A DNA stretch of 64,000 nt, taken from positions 1-64,000 of the forward strand of contig JAANYP010007076.1 of the NCBI GenBank assembly GCA_020465985.1, given 5' to 3'. Positions 44,945-59,134 of this stretch are shown here, piece by piece. The DNA comes from Centrapalus pauciflorus (taxonomy: Eukaryota; Streptophyta; Magnoliopsida; Asterales; Asteraceae). Position numbers and translations under genes: made by a program. Position 1 is the first letter of the stretch. Each line of letters begins with the position of its first letter. The notes under the pieces are model-generated. The model saw only the letters and a list, made by a program, of their open reading frames with translations. It was not told the origin of the DNA and did not search any database.

Positions 44945-46459
44945 AAATAATATAAATGGATAAAAACGTAAAAAAAAAAAAACATGAAGACATGTTGTGG
45001 TTTACATAAATAAAGCCTAAAAAAACAATAGATACACCTCATTGTTTTTAATTTTATAATGATTAATAAATATTTTAATTTTATCCATGATTTATTGTTA
45101 TTCAATAATGGTACTTGTTCTCATATATTTTTCAACATTTAATAAAGGTGCTAGTTCATGCTACATTTTCTACGACAATTAATGTTTTAGTTTAGGTCAA
45201 TTAACCTATACCAATTTCAATGAAAAAGAGAAATCATATTCCTAATCATAAACAATAATTTAGTCAAATTATAGGTCAAATTTATAGGGTATGATGTATG
45301 AGAAATTAGTGTATGGTGCATAAAGAGTTTGTCATTAATTTATTAGTAATCTAAATCTAATTATTATGTATAAAATTAAATAATAATAAATTTAATTTAA
45401 AAGAAATTCTTATAAATACGTTTCATGAAAAACATTCCCCTAATACAAGGGTTAAAATACCACGAAATAAGAAGAGCAACCCACCTGCGTGGCCGGATGC
45501 CGGCCGTCAGCCGGACCCACCACCTCTGCCGGCCGGTTACCTTCATGCTGCAGCTGATTCAACTTCTTGTAACATTAATTTTATGAATTGAACTTGTCCA
45601 CAAATTGATCTAACCGGCCTACTTCTCGGTCATGATTGGATAACATTTTTTTGATAAAAAGAAACCAAATAAACATTCATTAACCAACCTAAGGCTTATA
45701 GGCCAAAAGAAGCATTCTAGAAAAACCAATAACCATCTAAAAAATATAGAGTACTGTGCTTATCTGTAAATATACAGGTTTTGGGTGTAAACGTTATACG
45801 AAAAAAGTTTTTTCCATGTTCATGTAGATACAAATAATATATTGATGTTTGTAAAAAATTACACACATTCTCACATTTTCTACGTAGAGTATTGCAGACG
45901 AACTGAAACAAAAAAAGAAGATTTCATTTAGACATTTTATCAAACACTTGGTGTGCAACTGATATAAAATATACCAAAAACACATTTTTACACAAAAAAA
46001 CATTCAAATCTTGTGAATCTTATACAAAAAATTCAAAAAAACAAATTACAAAGAACCTTCATTTGTTGGTGAGTGTTGTCGTGGAGAGACCAAGTGATGG
46101 TGGCAGTCGTGAGGGCAATGAAGGCGAAGGAGTGGTGGTGTGGCGGCATTAGGGTTTGAGGGATCGAAAGAAAGCCCAAGCGACGCGATGAAGTACGAGA
46201 GGGAATGGAGAAGGAATGGACCTGGTGGTTGCAGGTGGTAGTCGGTGGTATGGCCGATGGTTTCTAGTGTTTAGAGAGAGAGAGGAAGAGAGGAAAAAAG
46301 ATGATTAGATTTTTTAGGGTTTAAAAGAAAGAGAAAGAGAGAAAAAAAAAACATATAAATATGAGAGATAATATTTTTTTTTTCAAAATTACCATTTAGT
46401 TCTTAAGTTCTCACAAATATTTAGGTTCTTAAAAGAAACCATCTATATGTATATATATA
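44945..46459. other. AT-rich noncoding spacer
   Basis: No gene. A short GC-rich patch at 45490-45545 (GCCGGCCG motifs) and a GTGGTGG-rich patch at 46070-46260 stand out. The latter is similar in composition to 17225-17480 and 29100-29300. Confidence 0.35.
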
Positions 46460-46880
46460 GGGTTGGGTTCCAGTAAGACCCCTCAATTCCGTGAGAATGT
46501 GAGAACCACTCCAAAATGCACAAATTTGTAAATCAAAAGCATAAATTTAAAAATTAAATTTATAACTTAAAATCGTTATTGGTCTTTAATATTAATAAAT
46601 ATGATAATCTAACATTAAAATTACGTTAAAACTTAAATTCATTAAATTATACACTACATGCACAAAATTAAATGTTATATGCATAAATTTTATCAAATGC
46701 AAAAACTCGTATATATAGTGGATAAATGTATTATTAGATATGTAAATGTTTACATATTATTTATAAATTTATCAAATGAATTAATTTTAGTATCAAATGC
46801 ATAATTTTATACATTTGATGCACAAATTTTAGATTGGTTCTCACGTTCTTATTAAATAGAGGGGTTCTCATTTGAACCCA
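46460..46880. mobile_element. Element B2: inverted-repeat element
   Basis: Left end GGTTCCAGTAAGACCC and right end GGTTCTCATTTGAACC form the shared 16-bp terminus. The interior matches B1 (25294-25677) with 'AATGCACAAATTTGTA' and 'TTATAACTTAAAATCGTTATTGG'. Confidence 0.68.
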
Positions 46881-46881
46881 A

Positions 46882-46967
<86 letters not shown>
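46881..46967. repeat. (CT)n(TA)n microsatellite
   Basis: CT run followed by about 52 bp TA linking B2 to E. Relative to B2 the order is terminus-(CT)n-(TA)n, the mirror image of (TA)n-(GA)n-terminus. Confidence 0.95.
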
Positions 46968-46969
<2 letters not shown>

Positions 46970-47362
46970 GTTCAAATGAGTACCACTAGTTTTGCGGAGT
47001 ACCGGAGGTACCTCGCTTAAAACCATTTTTTTTGAAATTTTTTTTCATAATCATGTTTAAATTAATAATACAATACTACTTGCAAAAAAATCACACATAA
47101 ACACACACTAGAACTATGTGAAACGTGTGTGTTCACATGAACTATACTGTTGTAAACGTGTGTTCACAACTAAGCATGTTCACATGAATTTTTTCACGTT
47201 CACATGACTTTTAAGATGTTAGAAAGTGTGAATGTATATAATTTTTTACGAATAGCCTTATTTTATTTTATTCTAAATGAATATGAAAAAAATTCAAATT
47301 TTTTTTTTTTCGGAGCAAGTTCACATCCGAAAGTCGTGTGTTCACAGGTACTCACATGAACC
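46968..47362. mobile_element. Element E: D-related inverted-repeat element
   Basis: Left end GGTTCAAATGAGTACC (from 46969) and right end GGTACTCACATGAACC. The interior shares 'CATAATCATGTTTAAATTAAT' phrasing with D1 and has GTTCACATGAAC palindromes. Confidence 0.7.
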
Positions 47363-47730
<368 letters not shown>

Positions 47731-47731
47731 T

Positions 47732-47949
47732 GGGTTCAATGGAGAACCTCTATGCATCGAAGAACTTTGGAGAACCACAATGCATCGCTAGAAAATCGTA
47801 ATGCATCACATAAAAATCGATGCATCACGCGAGAATTTGATGCATCACGTGGAAATAATGATGCATCACGGGGGAAATGTGATGCATTTGTGGTGGTGCA
47901 TGGAGGTTATTCAAGGTTCTTCGATGCATAGAGGTTCTCCATTGATCCC
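47732..47949. mobile_element. Element C2: inverted-repeat element between (TA)n tracts
   Basis: Left arm GGGTTCAATGGAGAACCTCT pairs with right arm AGAGGTTCTCCATTGATCCC. TIRs continue to about 30 bp ('ATGCATCGAAGAAC'). The interior repeats TGATGCATCA(C). Same family as C1. Confidence 0.75.
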
Positions 47950-47951
47950 AC

Positions 47952-48029
<78 letters not shown>
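47950..48029. repeat. (TA)n microsatellite
   Basis: About 73 bp TA linking C2 to F. Confidence 0.95.
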
Positions 48030-48033
<4 letters not shown>

Positions 48034-48345
48034 GTAAAACCACATCTATTGGTAGAACCAAACCTAAAATTATTTTTCCATAGATTTGTTTAAAACAAAT
48101 ATTAAAGATTCATATTTTAAACTTCAATGGCTCCGAGTTGGGAAGATCATTAAAACGTACGTTCACATCGACTATCGTGCATTCACATTCATAATAAATA
48201 TGAACATTCACATGTCGTAGTAGAGGTATTACAAAACCCAAAACCATGTGAATGTTAATGTTTAGTTAAACATGAAAATGAAAAATTGAAGTCTTTTAAA
48301 TAAATTTAAATTTTAGTTTTACTAGTTCTAAACCAATAGATAATG
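48030..48345. mobile_element. Element F: inverted-repeat element next to (TA)n
   Basis: TCTATTGGTAGAACCAAACC (about 48044-48063) pairs with a right arm whose reverse complement is TCTATTGGTTTAGAACTAGT. The interior contains GTTCACAT/ATTCACATG motifs like D and E. Its termini do not match the 16-bp consensus. Confidence 0.5.
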
Positions 48346-48501
48346 ATAATTATTTTCCTTGAACTCAAATCTATAGATAATATTAGAAGAACAACTATTT
48401 GTCATGTGTCGTTATTTGTTATTGTCATGTGGCATCACCTCCTACCACCATTTAGAACTAATATTTTTTAAATCAATAATTCATGCATATCAAAAAAATT
48501 T
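48346..48501. other. Noncoding spacer
   Basis: Short AT-rich stretch; nothing recognised. The last nine bases are the TSD of the next element. Confidence 0.4.
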
Positions 48502-50184
48502 GACTAAATTACATAAATGGTCCATGTGGTTTATATGGAATTACGGTTTTAGTCCCTGAAAGAATTTTATATGGAAAAGTTGTAACATTTTGGTCCCTGA
48601 AACTAACGGTGGTCAACTTTGACCGTTAGTCTCAGGGGTATTTTCGTCCTTTTGTTTTTCAGGGACCATCTATGTAATTTTGAAACTTTCTTATTTCTTT
48701 TTCCTTTTTCCTTTTTTTTCTCTTTTTTCTTTATATCATAATTTATTTTCATATATATATTTTGTATTTCTTTTTTTATCATTTAATTATTCAAATGTAA
48801 CATTTTATTTTTTATTTATTATATTTAACTATTAGTTTTTATTTGTATGTTTATTGTTATTATTAATACTAACTTTTTTTATACATATTACCATAATTAT
48901 TTATATAACATTATTATATGATATAATGATTTATTTTTTTCAATTAGTTATTGAAAATCCAAATCTTTCTCTATTCTTTTTTTTATTTAGAAAAGACAAA
49001 AATAAAAATTAGTTTTAGTTTGTTTTCGTTCAGAAAATCTAAAATTGAAATGATTTATTTATTTTTTTCTCCATTTAAAAAATTCAAAACAACTAAGTGT
49101 TGAAGTTTTTTTTTTCATTTCAAATAAGTATATAAACAGAATGATTTGTAGCTTCCTTATTTAAAATATTTAATCAAAATTTTTTAATTATGAATGATTT
49201 GAAAAAATAAAAAATTGAAATGGTTCGTCAGTTTTTGATCAAAAAAATAAGATCTAAAGGTTTTGTCATTTTTATTGAAAAAATTCAAATTGTAATGGTT
49301 CGTCTTGATATCGAAATGGATGTTTTGTTTATAAAAATAAAATATCGTAATGATTTATTGTTGTTTCATCAAAAAAAATAAAATCAAAATGGTTAATCGT
49401 TTATTTGATCGAAAAAAAATAAATCGGAATGGTTCGTCATTTTTTCCACCGTTTAATTAAAATCAGAATGCTTATTTTGTTGGAAAATAAAAAATCAAAT
49501 TGGTTTATCATTTTTTGATCAAAAAATAAATTTGGAATTGTTCGTTGTTTTTTGATCAAAAAATACAAATCATAACGATTCGTCAGTTTTTTTTTTTTGA
49601 AAATACTAAAATCGAAATTGGTTTCATTTAATGAAAATTAAAATGGTTAAAAAAATTAAGCGATGTTAGATTTTCAATATTTCCGAACAACAAAAGACTC
49701 ATTTTGATTTTAATTTTTCATACGAAAAATGAAAAATTATATACTTTGTTTATTTTTTAAAACGGAAAAAACAATGAAACACTCGTACTTTTAATATTTG
49801 CGAGGAAGAAACGATGAAACACTCGTACTTTTAATATTTCCAAATGAAAATAAACTTCAACATGTTATTATTTTGAATTTTTTGAATGGGGAAAAAATAT
49901 AAATCATTTCGGTTTTAGATTTTCTGAACGAAAATAAACTAAAAACTAATTTTTATTTTTATCTTTTCTAAATGAAAAAAAGTAACGGAGAAATGATTTA
50001 TTTCTTTTTCCATTCAAAAAATTTCAAAATAACAACACGTGTTGAAAATGTTAGGGACTGCTGGTTTAAGGGATCAAAATGTTACAACTTTTCGATTTTA
50101 GGGACTTGTGATGTAATAAAATTCTTTCAGGGACCAAAACCGTAATTTCATATAAACCACAGGGACCATTTATGTAATTTAGTC
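48502..50184. mobile_element. Mutator-like fold-back element 2 with 9-bp TSD
   Basis: The ends are GACTAAATTACATAAATGG and CCATTTATGTAATTTAGTC. Long arms include 'GGGACCA' phrases, and the T-rich left half pairs with the A-rich right half. The perfect TSD AAAAAATTT is at 48493-48501 and 50185-50193. Length 1,683 bp; noncoding. Confidence 0.85.
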
Positions 50185-50256
50185 AAAAAATTTTAATGAT
50201 ATCAATCAAATCCAAATCTAAACTAAATTTTTACATATAAGTTAAGTTTAAATTTA

Positions 50257-50570
50257 GAGTAAATTACATAAATGGTCCTTGTGGTTTATAGCAAATTGCA
50301 GGTTTCGTCCCTAACTTTTAAAAATTACACTGGTAGTCCATATTTTGATACATTGTCACACTTTCAGTCCCTAAGAAACTCAATTTTTTGTAAATTCCAA
50401 TTTTGCCCTTATATATTAATTTCACATATGGTCCTTAATTGATTAATTTAGTTTTTTTATGTTTAATTATTTGTATATTATAATTTGTTTAATTATGAAA
50501 TGATATTATACTTATTATTATAATAATTTGGTTACATTTTATTTATGTATTTTACCTATGTATTAATAAG

Positions 50571-50630
<60 letters not shown>

Positions 50631-51839
50631 CATCATCATCATCATCGTCATCTACACTCATTCGTATTAACAAAAATATTTATTTATTTTTATTAGTTTT
50701 TGTTTTATAATCTTTTCATCCATCTATTTATTTAATTAATTTACCCTTATTATGTTGATATATTAAAAATTTAATGCTATTAATGTTTTTTTTTAAAGTC
50801 CTAACATGAAAAAAAATATACATTAATTTACAAATTTTAAAAATCATTCATTTTATTTTATACAACTTTATTAGTAGACTATTGTATATTCTACATATAA
50901 AATAGTGTTAGTAAAATGTATTACTTCTAATAAACTTTTACAAGCTTGTAAATTTTAGCATTTTTAAAATTTTTATGAGTGTAACATAAGTCTGGAAATA
51001 AATCAAACGTTCGACGAACCGTTCGTGAACCGTTGCGGGAAGTTCTTTTGTGTTCGTTTATTTATTAAATGAAATGATATGTTACACTAGGGCTGTAAAC
51101 GAACCAGATGAACACAAACGATGGTGTGTTTATTAACGTTTGGTTCATTATACAACCCTATGTTACATTCTTAAAAAAATTTAAAATTGCTAAAAAGTGC
51201 AATGTAGTTAAAGTTAACTAGAAATAATACAATTTTACTAACACTATTTCATATGCAAAATAAACAATACTCTACTAATATAAATTTATAAAATAAAAAT
51301 GAATGATTTTTAAAATTTATATATGAATGTACATATTTTTCATGTTTAGAATTTCAAAACAATATTAATAGTATTTAAAAATTAATAAAGAAAAATAAGA
51401 AGGGTAAATTAATTAAATACATTGCTAAATCAGAAAAACTTATAAAATAAAAATTAATAATAAAATAAATATTTTTGTCAAAACGAATGAATGTAGATAA
51501 TAACAACAACAACAATAATAATAGTTTTATTAATACATAGGTAAAATTCATAAATAAATTGTAATTAAATTATTATACAAATAAGTAAAATATTACTTAT
51601 TAATTAAACAATTATAAATATACAAATAATTAAACATAAGAAAACTAAATTAATTAATTAGGGACCAATTGTGAAATAAAATTATAAGGGCGAAATTGGA
51701 ATTTTTAAAAAATTGAGTTTCTTAGGGACTGAAAGTGTGACAAGGTTTCAGAATATGGACTACCGGTGTAATTTTTTAAAGTTAGGGACGAAACCTGTAA
51801 TTTGGTATAAACAACATGGACCATTTATGTAATTTACTC
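50257..51839. mobile_element. Mutator-like fold-back element 3 with 9-bp TSD
   Basis: The ends are GAGTAAATTACATAAATGG and CCATTTATGTAATTTACTC. The perfect TSD TTAAATTTA is at 50248-50256 and 51840-51848. Length 1,583 bp; noncoding, with a trinucleotide repeat inside. It lies only 72 bp from fold-back element 2 and has clearly related ends. Confidence 0.85.
50573..50650. repeat. (TTA)n(TCA)n microsatellite inside fold-back element 3
   Basis: About 58 bp of ATT units followed by ATC units. The opposite arm has the shorter counterpart AACAACAACAACAATAAT near 51500. Confidence 0.9.
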
Positions 51840-51848
51840 TTAAATTTA

Positions 51849-52053
51849 TATTAATATTTAAGTTTATTATATTATATAAGTGGATATTATAAATTTGATA
51901 AAATACTTTTATATTTATCCTACAATATTAATAAAATTAATTTTTTAAATTTATACACATGTTATACATGAGTTGATAGACTAGTTACACACACACAAGG
52001 TTGTATACCCATATACTACATGGGTTGAAATTAAAAATATTAAGAATACATAT
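51849..52053. other. AT-rich noncoding spacer
   Basis: No feature recognised between the TSD of fold-back element 3 and that of the next element. Confidence 0.4.
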
Positions 52054-52062
52054 TTATAAATA

Positions 52063-52572
52063 GGGATAACTGCGTACAAAACCCCAAACTTGTCGGGTTT
52101 TTGTGATTGAAACCCCAAACCATTTTTCGTTGTATAGACGAACTAACTAAAAGTTCGTAAGTTAAGGTTTTATTAATGGGTAACCGGTTGAAACCAGCTA
52201 TTAATCCTACGTGGACCGGTAAATAACCTACGTGGAATAAATTTTAATTGTTGAAACCGTTTGCCAATAATTACACATCATTTAAACGCCGTTGATAATT
52301 TTTAATTGTACTTTTTAAACGGGAATACATCATCAACGGGGGTTTAAATGATGTGTAATACTTGGCAACCGGTTTCAACAATTAAAATTTATATCACGTA
52401 AGTTATTTACCGGTCCACGTAGGATTTAAAAACCGGTTTCAACCGGTTACCCATTGATAAAACCTTGATTTACTGATTTTTAGTTAGTTCGGGGTTTTTA
52501 TGCAACGAAAAATGGTTTGAGGTTTTAATCACAAAAAACTGACAAGTTGGTGGTTTTTTGCGCAATCATCCC
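52063..52572. mobile_element. Mutator-like fold-back element 4 with 9-bp TSD
   Basis: The ends are GGGATAACTGCGTACAAAAC and its imperfect inverse ending TTTTTGCGCAATCATCCC. The 510-bp element folds through most of its length ('ACCGGTAAATAACCTACGTGG' region with 'TTATTTACCGGTCCACGT'). Perfect TSD TTATAAATA at 52054-52062 and 52573-52581. Related sequence occurs at 25830-26790. Confidence 0.82.
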
Positions 52573-52590
52573 TTATAAATATACATGAAA

Positions 52591-53980
<1,390 letters not shown>

Positions 53981-54242
53981 ATAATATATAGGTTGAATCC
54001 ATATAAATTTAAATTTTTTTATTATTTAATTACTTAATAGATAATATATAAGTTGAATCCATATAGAAATTAACAACAGTAATGATCCATAAGTGAAAAA
54101 GTGATAAAAAAATTTCTAAATTAAATGATAAAAAGGTTAAAATTTTAATTATTATTCATGTGTAATAAATAAGAATAATATATTTAAAAATAATAATATA
54201 ATATATTAAGTTATATTGTATTAAAAAGGTACATTTATATGA
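53981..54242. other. AT-rich noncoding spacer
   Basis: Short repeats of TTACTTAATA(G/A)ATAATATA(T)AGG(T)TGAATCC; no gene. Confidence 0.4.
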
Positions 54243-54247
54243 TCAAA
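54243..54247. repeat. Target site duplication (left), second gypsy element
   Basis: TCAAA before the LTR; matches 62081-62085. Confidence 0.85.
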
Positions 54248-56240
54248 TGTGACACCCTTGCCACAACAACCACCATTTACAATACTCCCAGGATTAATCA
54301 TCAACATGCAATAACATAATGATCTGATAACCTAAATTAAGTGCGGAAGCATTAAAAATACATAAGTAAAATAGTGCAACAGTGTCAGACACCCTACGGT
54401 GCTATAAGGTACCAAGTCTAAGTCTACATACCCATTACAATTATTACAATCATCCAGAATATATTACAACATTGTCTCATAACATAATTACCGATTAAAT
54501 ATTACCAAGTCTTCCAAATCTTCCCAAATGACCTAACTAGAAGGTCCGGCAGTAGACTTTCCCTTTCCTGTAAAAAAAAAAGCAACTGAGGTATAAGCAA
54601 AGGCTTAGTGAATACAAAGATTACGCATTTTATAAATTTTTATGAAGCCCAAGGATAACACAGATGACCAACATCGGATATCCTATTCGTACACAAAGTA
54701 CGGACCAGAGCCGCAACCCCTTCGAGCCCAAAACTCGGCATTTAAAACATATCATGTGAGACAAACATAACATCGGGGATGACATACTGCCTACCGGACC
54801 TAGAGGGATCAGCTCCAGCGTCATATAGGGCAGTAACATCAGAGTAATCGATGCGACCCACCGGTCCATCAATAGATGCACAACAATCGAAAGGACATGC
54901 AACAAGTAGGAATGTGCATCTAAATCTACGCAAGTTAGTAGAATTCCAAACAAATAATTGAAGCAACAGGTCTCAGCAGGCAAAGCTTAACATAAAACAG
55001 ATATAAACATGCGAAATCTACTGTACTCACAGTGGGTGCGTAATTTAAACTTTAAACGATATTATTTCTCCTCGGGCTTTCAACCGGATCCACCAAGTAC
55101 CCCACTGTGGGTTAAAAGACACCACAATGGACCTGTTAAGTTAGTTACAACAATACCTTGTGTCAATAACCGTTTAAATCCATAAAACCAAGTTTCGTAA
55201 GTTTTGCAATATTTTTCCCCATTTCGGGTCTATGTCCAAATTCGAACTACAACTAAGTTTGAACCCATTTCAAGTACACACCTTGTCCTTTGAATAAATC
55301 TTGTTATTTTATGTGTTTCATTCAAAATATTCGAGTTTAGAGAGTGGGTTTTCAATTTTAGGCATCAAATTCGAATTTCGAGGGTTAAATTCGAATTTCC
55401 TTCGAATTTAATGACTAAACTCGAAATCCTAATGATAGATTCGAACCATATTCGAATCTAGGCCCTTAGATTTGAATCTATGGTGTCAAACTCGAATTCC
55501 TGCTCGAATTTAGTACAAAAATCGAGTTTGTTCTTGCATTTCGACTGTGTTCTTGGTATTTTCGAGTTTGTTCATCTTTACAACTTAAATCCTTCATTTC
55601 AAAGCCTAAAATCATGAATATATCAAGTATTATACCTAGGTTTGATTCTATTACACATATACTATCTCATTCTTGCAAGATTTCAAGCAAAATCGGCTCT
55701 AAATCGCATAAAAATGACAGATTCGAACTTATGTTCTTCAAAACCGAAACACAAAATCTTAAAAGAGTCGATTCTTACCTTAATCCGTACGAAATCAAAA
55801 ATCCAACCGTAGATTGTTGTTGTACTCCTCGAGATCTTTCCGATGACGTATAAATCTCGATAATCGGCCGGTCGGTTTGCGAGATATCTTAGAGAGATGT
55901 AGAGAGAATCTAGAGAGAGAAAGTTGTAGAGAGAGAGAGTGACTTTATGGAAAATGAGAGAGTTTTTATCCTTTTAATTCCCATTTTCACCATTTTGCAC
56001 ATTTTACCCCTCATCTTAACCGGTTCCATAAAATACTGATTTATTCTTAAATTTATCATTAGTAACTTTTATAATTTATAATATTCCTTAAAAATAATTC
56101 CGAGTTCAAATTTTCTTAAAATAACAACAAACTTTCTAAATATCTCAAATACATAATAATTGCTCAAATTTCAACTTAATTATATATTTTCCACTTAATT
56201 AGCCCAATTTCAATCAATAAATAAATCCGAGGATGTTACA
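54248..56240 (-). repeat. 3' LTR of the second gypsy element
   Basis: Nearly identical to 60090-62080. It contains a TCGAA-rich stretch (about 55320-55560) of TTCGAATTT and CTCGAAAT motifs. The small open frame at about 54630-54983 occurs in both LTRs but has no protein character that I recognise. Confidence 0.92.
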
Positions 56241-58744
56241 ACATGGGCTCCACCACGCTCAACTTCGTCCTCGAAGTTACTCGGATTCGAACAGTTTTGG
56301 ATACTTCCTTAACATTTCCGCCTTTGTCTCCCAAGTGTGATTTGCTCCTTTATGATGCTTCCAACGTACAAGCACCATTTCTATCTCTTTGTTTCTTATT
56401 CTTCATTACTACCTTATTCATAATATATTCCGATTTTTCAACATATACTAACCCTTCATGATTCTAATTCAGTATAATCAGCCTAATCTTCGTTACCAGT
56501 TGTGAAGATTACATAAAGCTTTTCCAATAAAACACCAAGTGCTATTTCGACATTTCCTTAAATAATTCCAAATGAGATAACAGATTCCTAACTTTTCTGT
56601 TATTCTCAATGAACCAATATACCATTGTGCTAACTTGTTCCTTTTTGTTGATACTTAAATCCAAAATACATGATCTCATCATGTATTCAAATATGAAAAT
56701 AGTTCATTCATTTTAACCATTTGTCGAGGTCGGTAAGCTGTACTCATAGCTATATGAGTGCATAATCCTACTTGTAAAGCAAACCAAAAGTTGAACATGA
56801 AACAACTCCTCTAATAAGATATAATCAATTCTAGAATACTATGGAAATAATGTTAACCTTACTCATGCACATCTTATGCAATTCTTTCTAGCAATAACTT
56901 TCTTGAGTCCGTATATATAATATACCGAATTAATCAAGTTGTCTACAATCTACCAATCGTAGAAAACTTCTTAATTCTTGCAATACTGCGAGACAACTTT
57001 CAAATTTCTCAATCACTCCCCTTTTTAGCAGAATCCTCCGAGATCCACTTCCAGAAATCACATATCCCAAAATATAATCTATTATAATCATAACTCATGA
57101 TTTGACATATTCAACTATAAACTTATACCAACATATCGTCGATAATTACGATTACAGATTTTTCCCCAACATTGATATACAAAGCTTTATTCATAATGTC
57201 CATGAAATAGTTGGGGTGTTGGCTATCCCAAATGGCATAACAAAATACTCATAACTATCCCTGAAATCCATTTTCAGTATTTTCTCCTTACAAATCTTTC
57301 AACTAGTGATATCCTTAACATAAATCAATCTTTGAATATTAACCAACCCCTTGCAACTGATCAATAATCATCAATTCCTGGCAGCGAATACTTACTTGTT
57401 ATAGTCAATTTGTTCAAATCATGTTAATCTATACACATTCTCATTATGACATCCTCTGTTTTATAAACAATATCAGGCTCCCCATGGCAAAGAACTCATT
57501 CTAACGAAGCCCTTATCTGATAACTCCTAAAGTTGTTTCATCATCTCTTTACCTTTCAGTAGATGCATACCGATACGAACAACAAGCTATTGAAGGAGCT
57601 CTAGGGATCAAGTCAACACAAAATTTCACTTGTCATTCAAGCGGCACACCAGACAAGTCTTGGTATCAATAACATATACCAAACAAAACTCACAGCCCTA
57701 AGCAATCAGCTTTCAGGACCTAACAATCAACTTTAGACATTGATCCCCACTTCTCCAATACTCATATATACAATTCTCTCGCCTCCTTTCGGCGTAGTTA
57801 TCTTTATTATTCCTTCATTGCAAACTACATGCGTCTTGTCACATATATTTAATAAGTTCTTTCTAATTATCGTATCAAATCACCGATCTCTAAAGTACAA
57901 TCATGATACACATGATCTATTTTAACTAATGTGTTATTAAGAAATTTCAACATCAATCACAACTGTCAACTTAGTCCAAAAGACTAACATTGATTGCACA
58001 AATGCAGTAGTTACGATTTAATTAATCGGCACCAGAATTTAAACAAAACTCATGACCACCTCCGAATCTCTCTAGATTCCGAATCGTAGTATTAGACCTT
58101 TCTTTACGGTATAAGCAAATTTCATTACTGTCCAAAGTCTCTTTAACTTTCTTATTGATCAATTACCATATCAATAAGTATACTATCCTCAAGTAGCATT
58201 ATATTTCCTTTTTAATTGATTACAACTCACGTACGTATCTTACTTATATTAGTAACAACTTTTCCTAATACTTAAGTTCATGTTATCTTCAAAATCATAA
58301 AACTTCGATGAAATTACACGTAGAATCTTAAAGTACTCTTCTAAAATAGCCCATTTCTCCTCAATTTTAACAAACATCAGTCCTTTTTGACATTTGTCAT
58401 TCTTATTTATAACGTCGACATCTTCTACATCTATCACGTTACATTCACTGAATGCTATCGGAGTAAGATCCAAATTTGAAGATTACATCTTCACTTTCTA
58501 AGGTGCAGCTACGATATATGTAATCTAATTCGGCTAGAGTGTTGCTAGTAGCTTCTACGTCAAATATAGCAAGTCACTTAAACAGTGTCATGAATAATCG
58601 TTGTACAAAACAATAGACACAAAAGGCCTATTGACATCAGAATTAAACATCACTATTGCAAGCAAAGATTTAACTTATAAACGTACCCGCATCCACCTCC
58701 GGGTTTTCCCTAGCTTTTTCCGCGGTAATCTGATATGCACTAGC
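56241..58744 (-). pseudogene. Decayed pol of the second gypsy element
   Basis: No long frame survives, but RT is recognisable on the - strand. Near 57600 a remnant of the 'VDLVPGAAPIAKAPYRLAP' block reads 'VDLIPRAPSIACCSYRYAS'. Around 57330-57560 come 'MMKQL*ELSDKGFVR' and 'PWGA', then a broken 'DQLQG' region. Many stops and shifts are present. No complete protease, integrase or chromodomain can be read. The purine tract next to the 3' LTR (GGTGGAGCCCATGT) is weak. Confidence 0.7.
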
Positions 58745-59134
58745 CTATCCCCTTTGTGGCTGATTCCGACGGTTGGCTGAACCACCACTTGATCCTCCAA
58801 ATGATCGAGTCGACGATGGAGCAGCAGCTGTTGGAGTATTCTTTCGACAATCCCTGCTATAGTGCCCCCACACACCACATTTATGGCAGACATCCGATCT
58901 TCGTGGGCATTCATTTTGGTAGTGGCCCAATTCTCCACAGCAAAAACATGTACGCCCCTTAGTACACTTGCCGAAATGTTCCAAATGGCATTTATTACAG
59001 TATCGCGGCTCAGAGTTGATGGAGTATGCACGAGAACGATCAGAAGACCCAGAGTAGTCTCCGCCGCGTTGACGTTTCGGTGGTGAAGGTTGAGTTGGGC
59101 TGGCCGAAGCAGCAGCAGCAGATCCCATCACATA
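58745..59134 (-). CDS. gag: Gag C-terminal part with two CCHC zinc knuckles, second gypsy element
   Basis: In phase with the capsid segment and separated from it by a TGA at 59135-59137. It begins Ala/Ser/Pro-rich, then has a Cys-rich 'CNKCHLEHFGKC' segment and two knuckles: CFCCGELGHYQNEC and CHKCGVWGHYSRDC (both CX2CX4HX4C), which bind element RNA. It ends at TAG 58745-58747; reading past it gives 'ASAYQITAEKARENPEVDAGTFI', the usual entry to protease, before another stop. Confidence 0.78.
   Translation of the reverse strand, partial: YVMGSAAAASASPTQPSPPKRQRGGDYSGSSDRSRAYSINSEPRYCNKCHLEHFGKCTKGRTCFCCGELGHYQNECPRRSDVCHKCGVWGHYSRDCRKNTPTAAAPSSTRSFGGSSGGSANRRNQPQRG

Noticed and set aside
54630..54983. 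117-residue frame present in both LTRs of the second gypsy element
   Set aside because: Conservation is explained by LTR identity; no domain, and LTRs of this type are noncoding.
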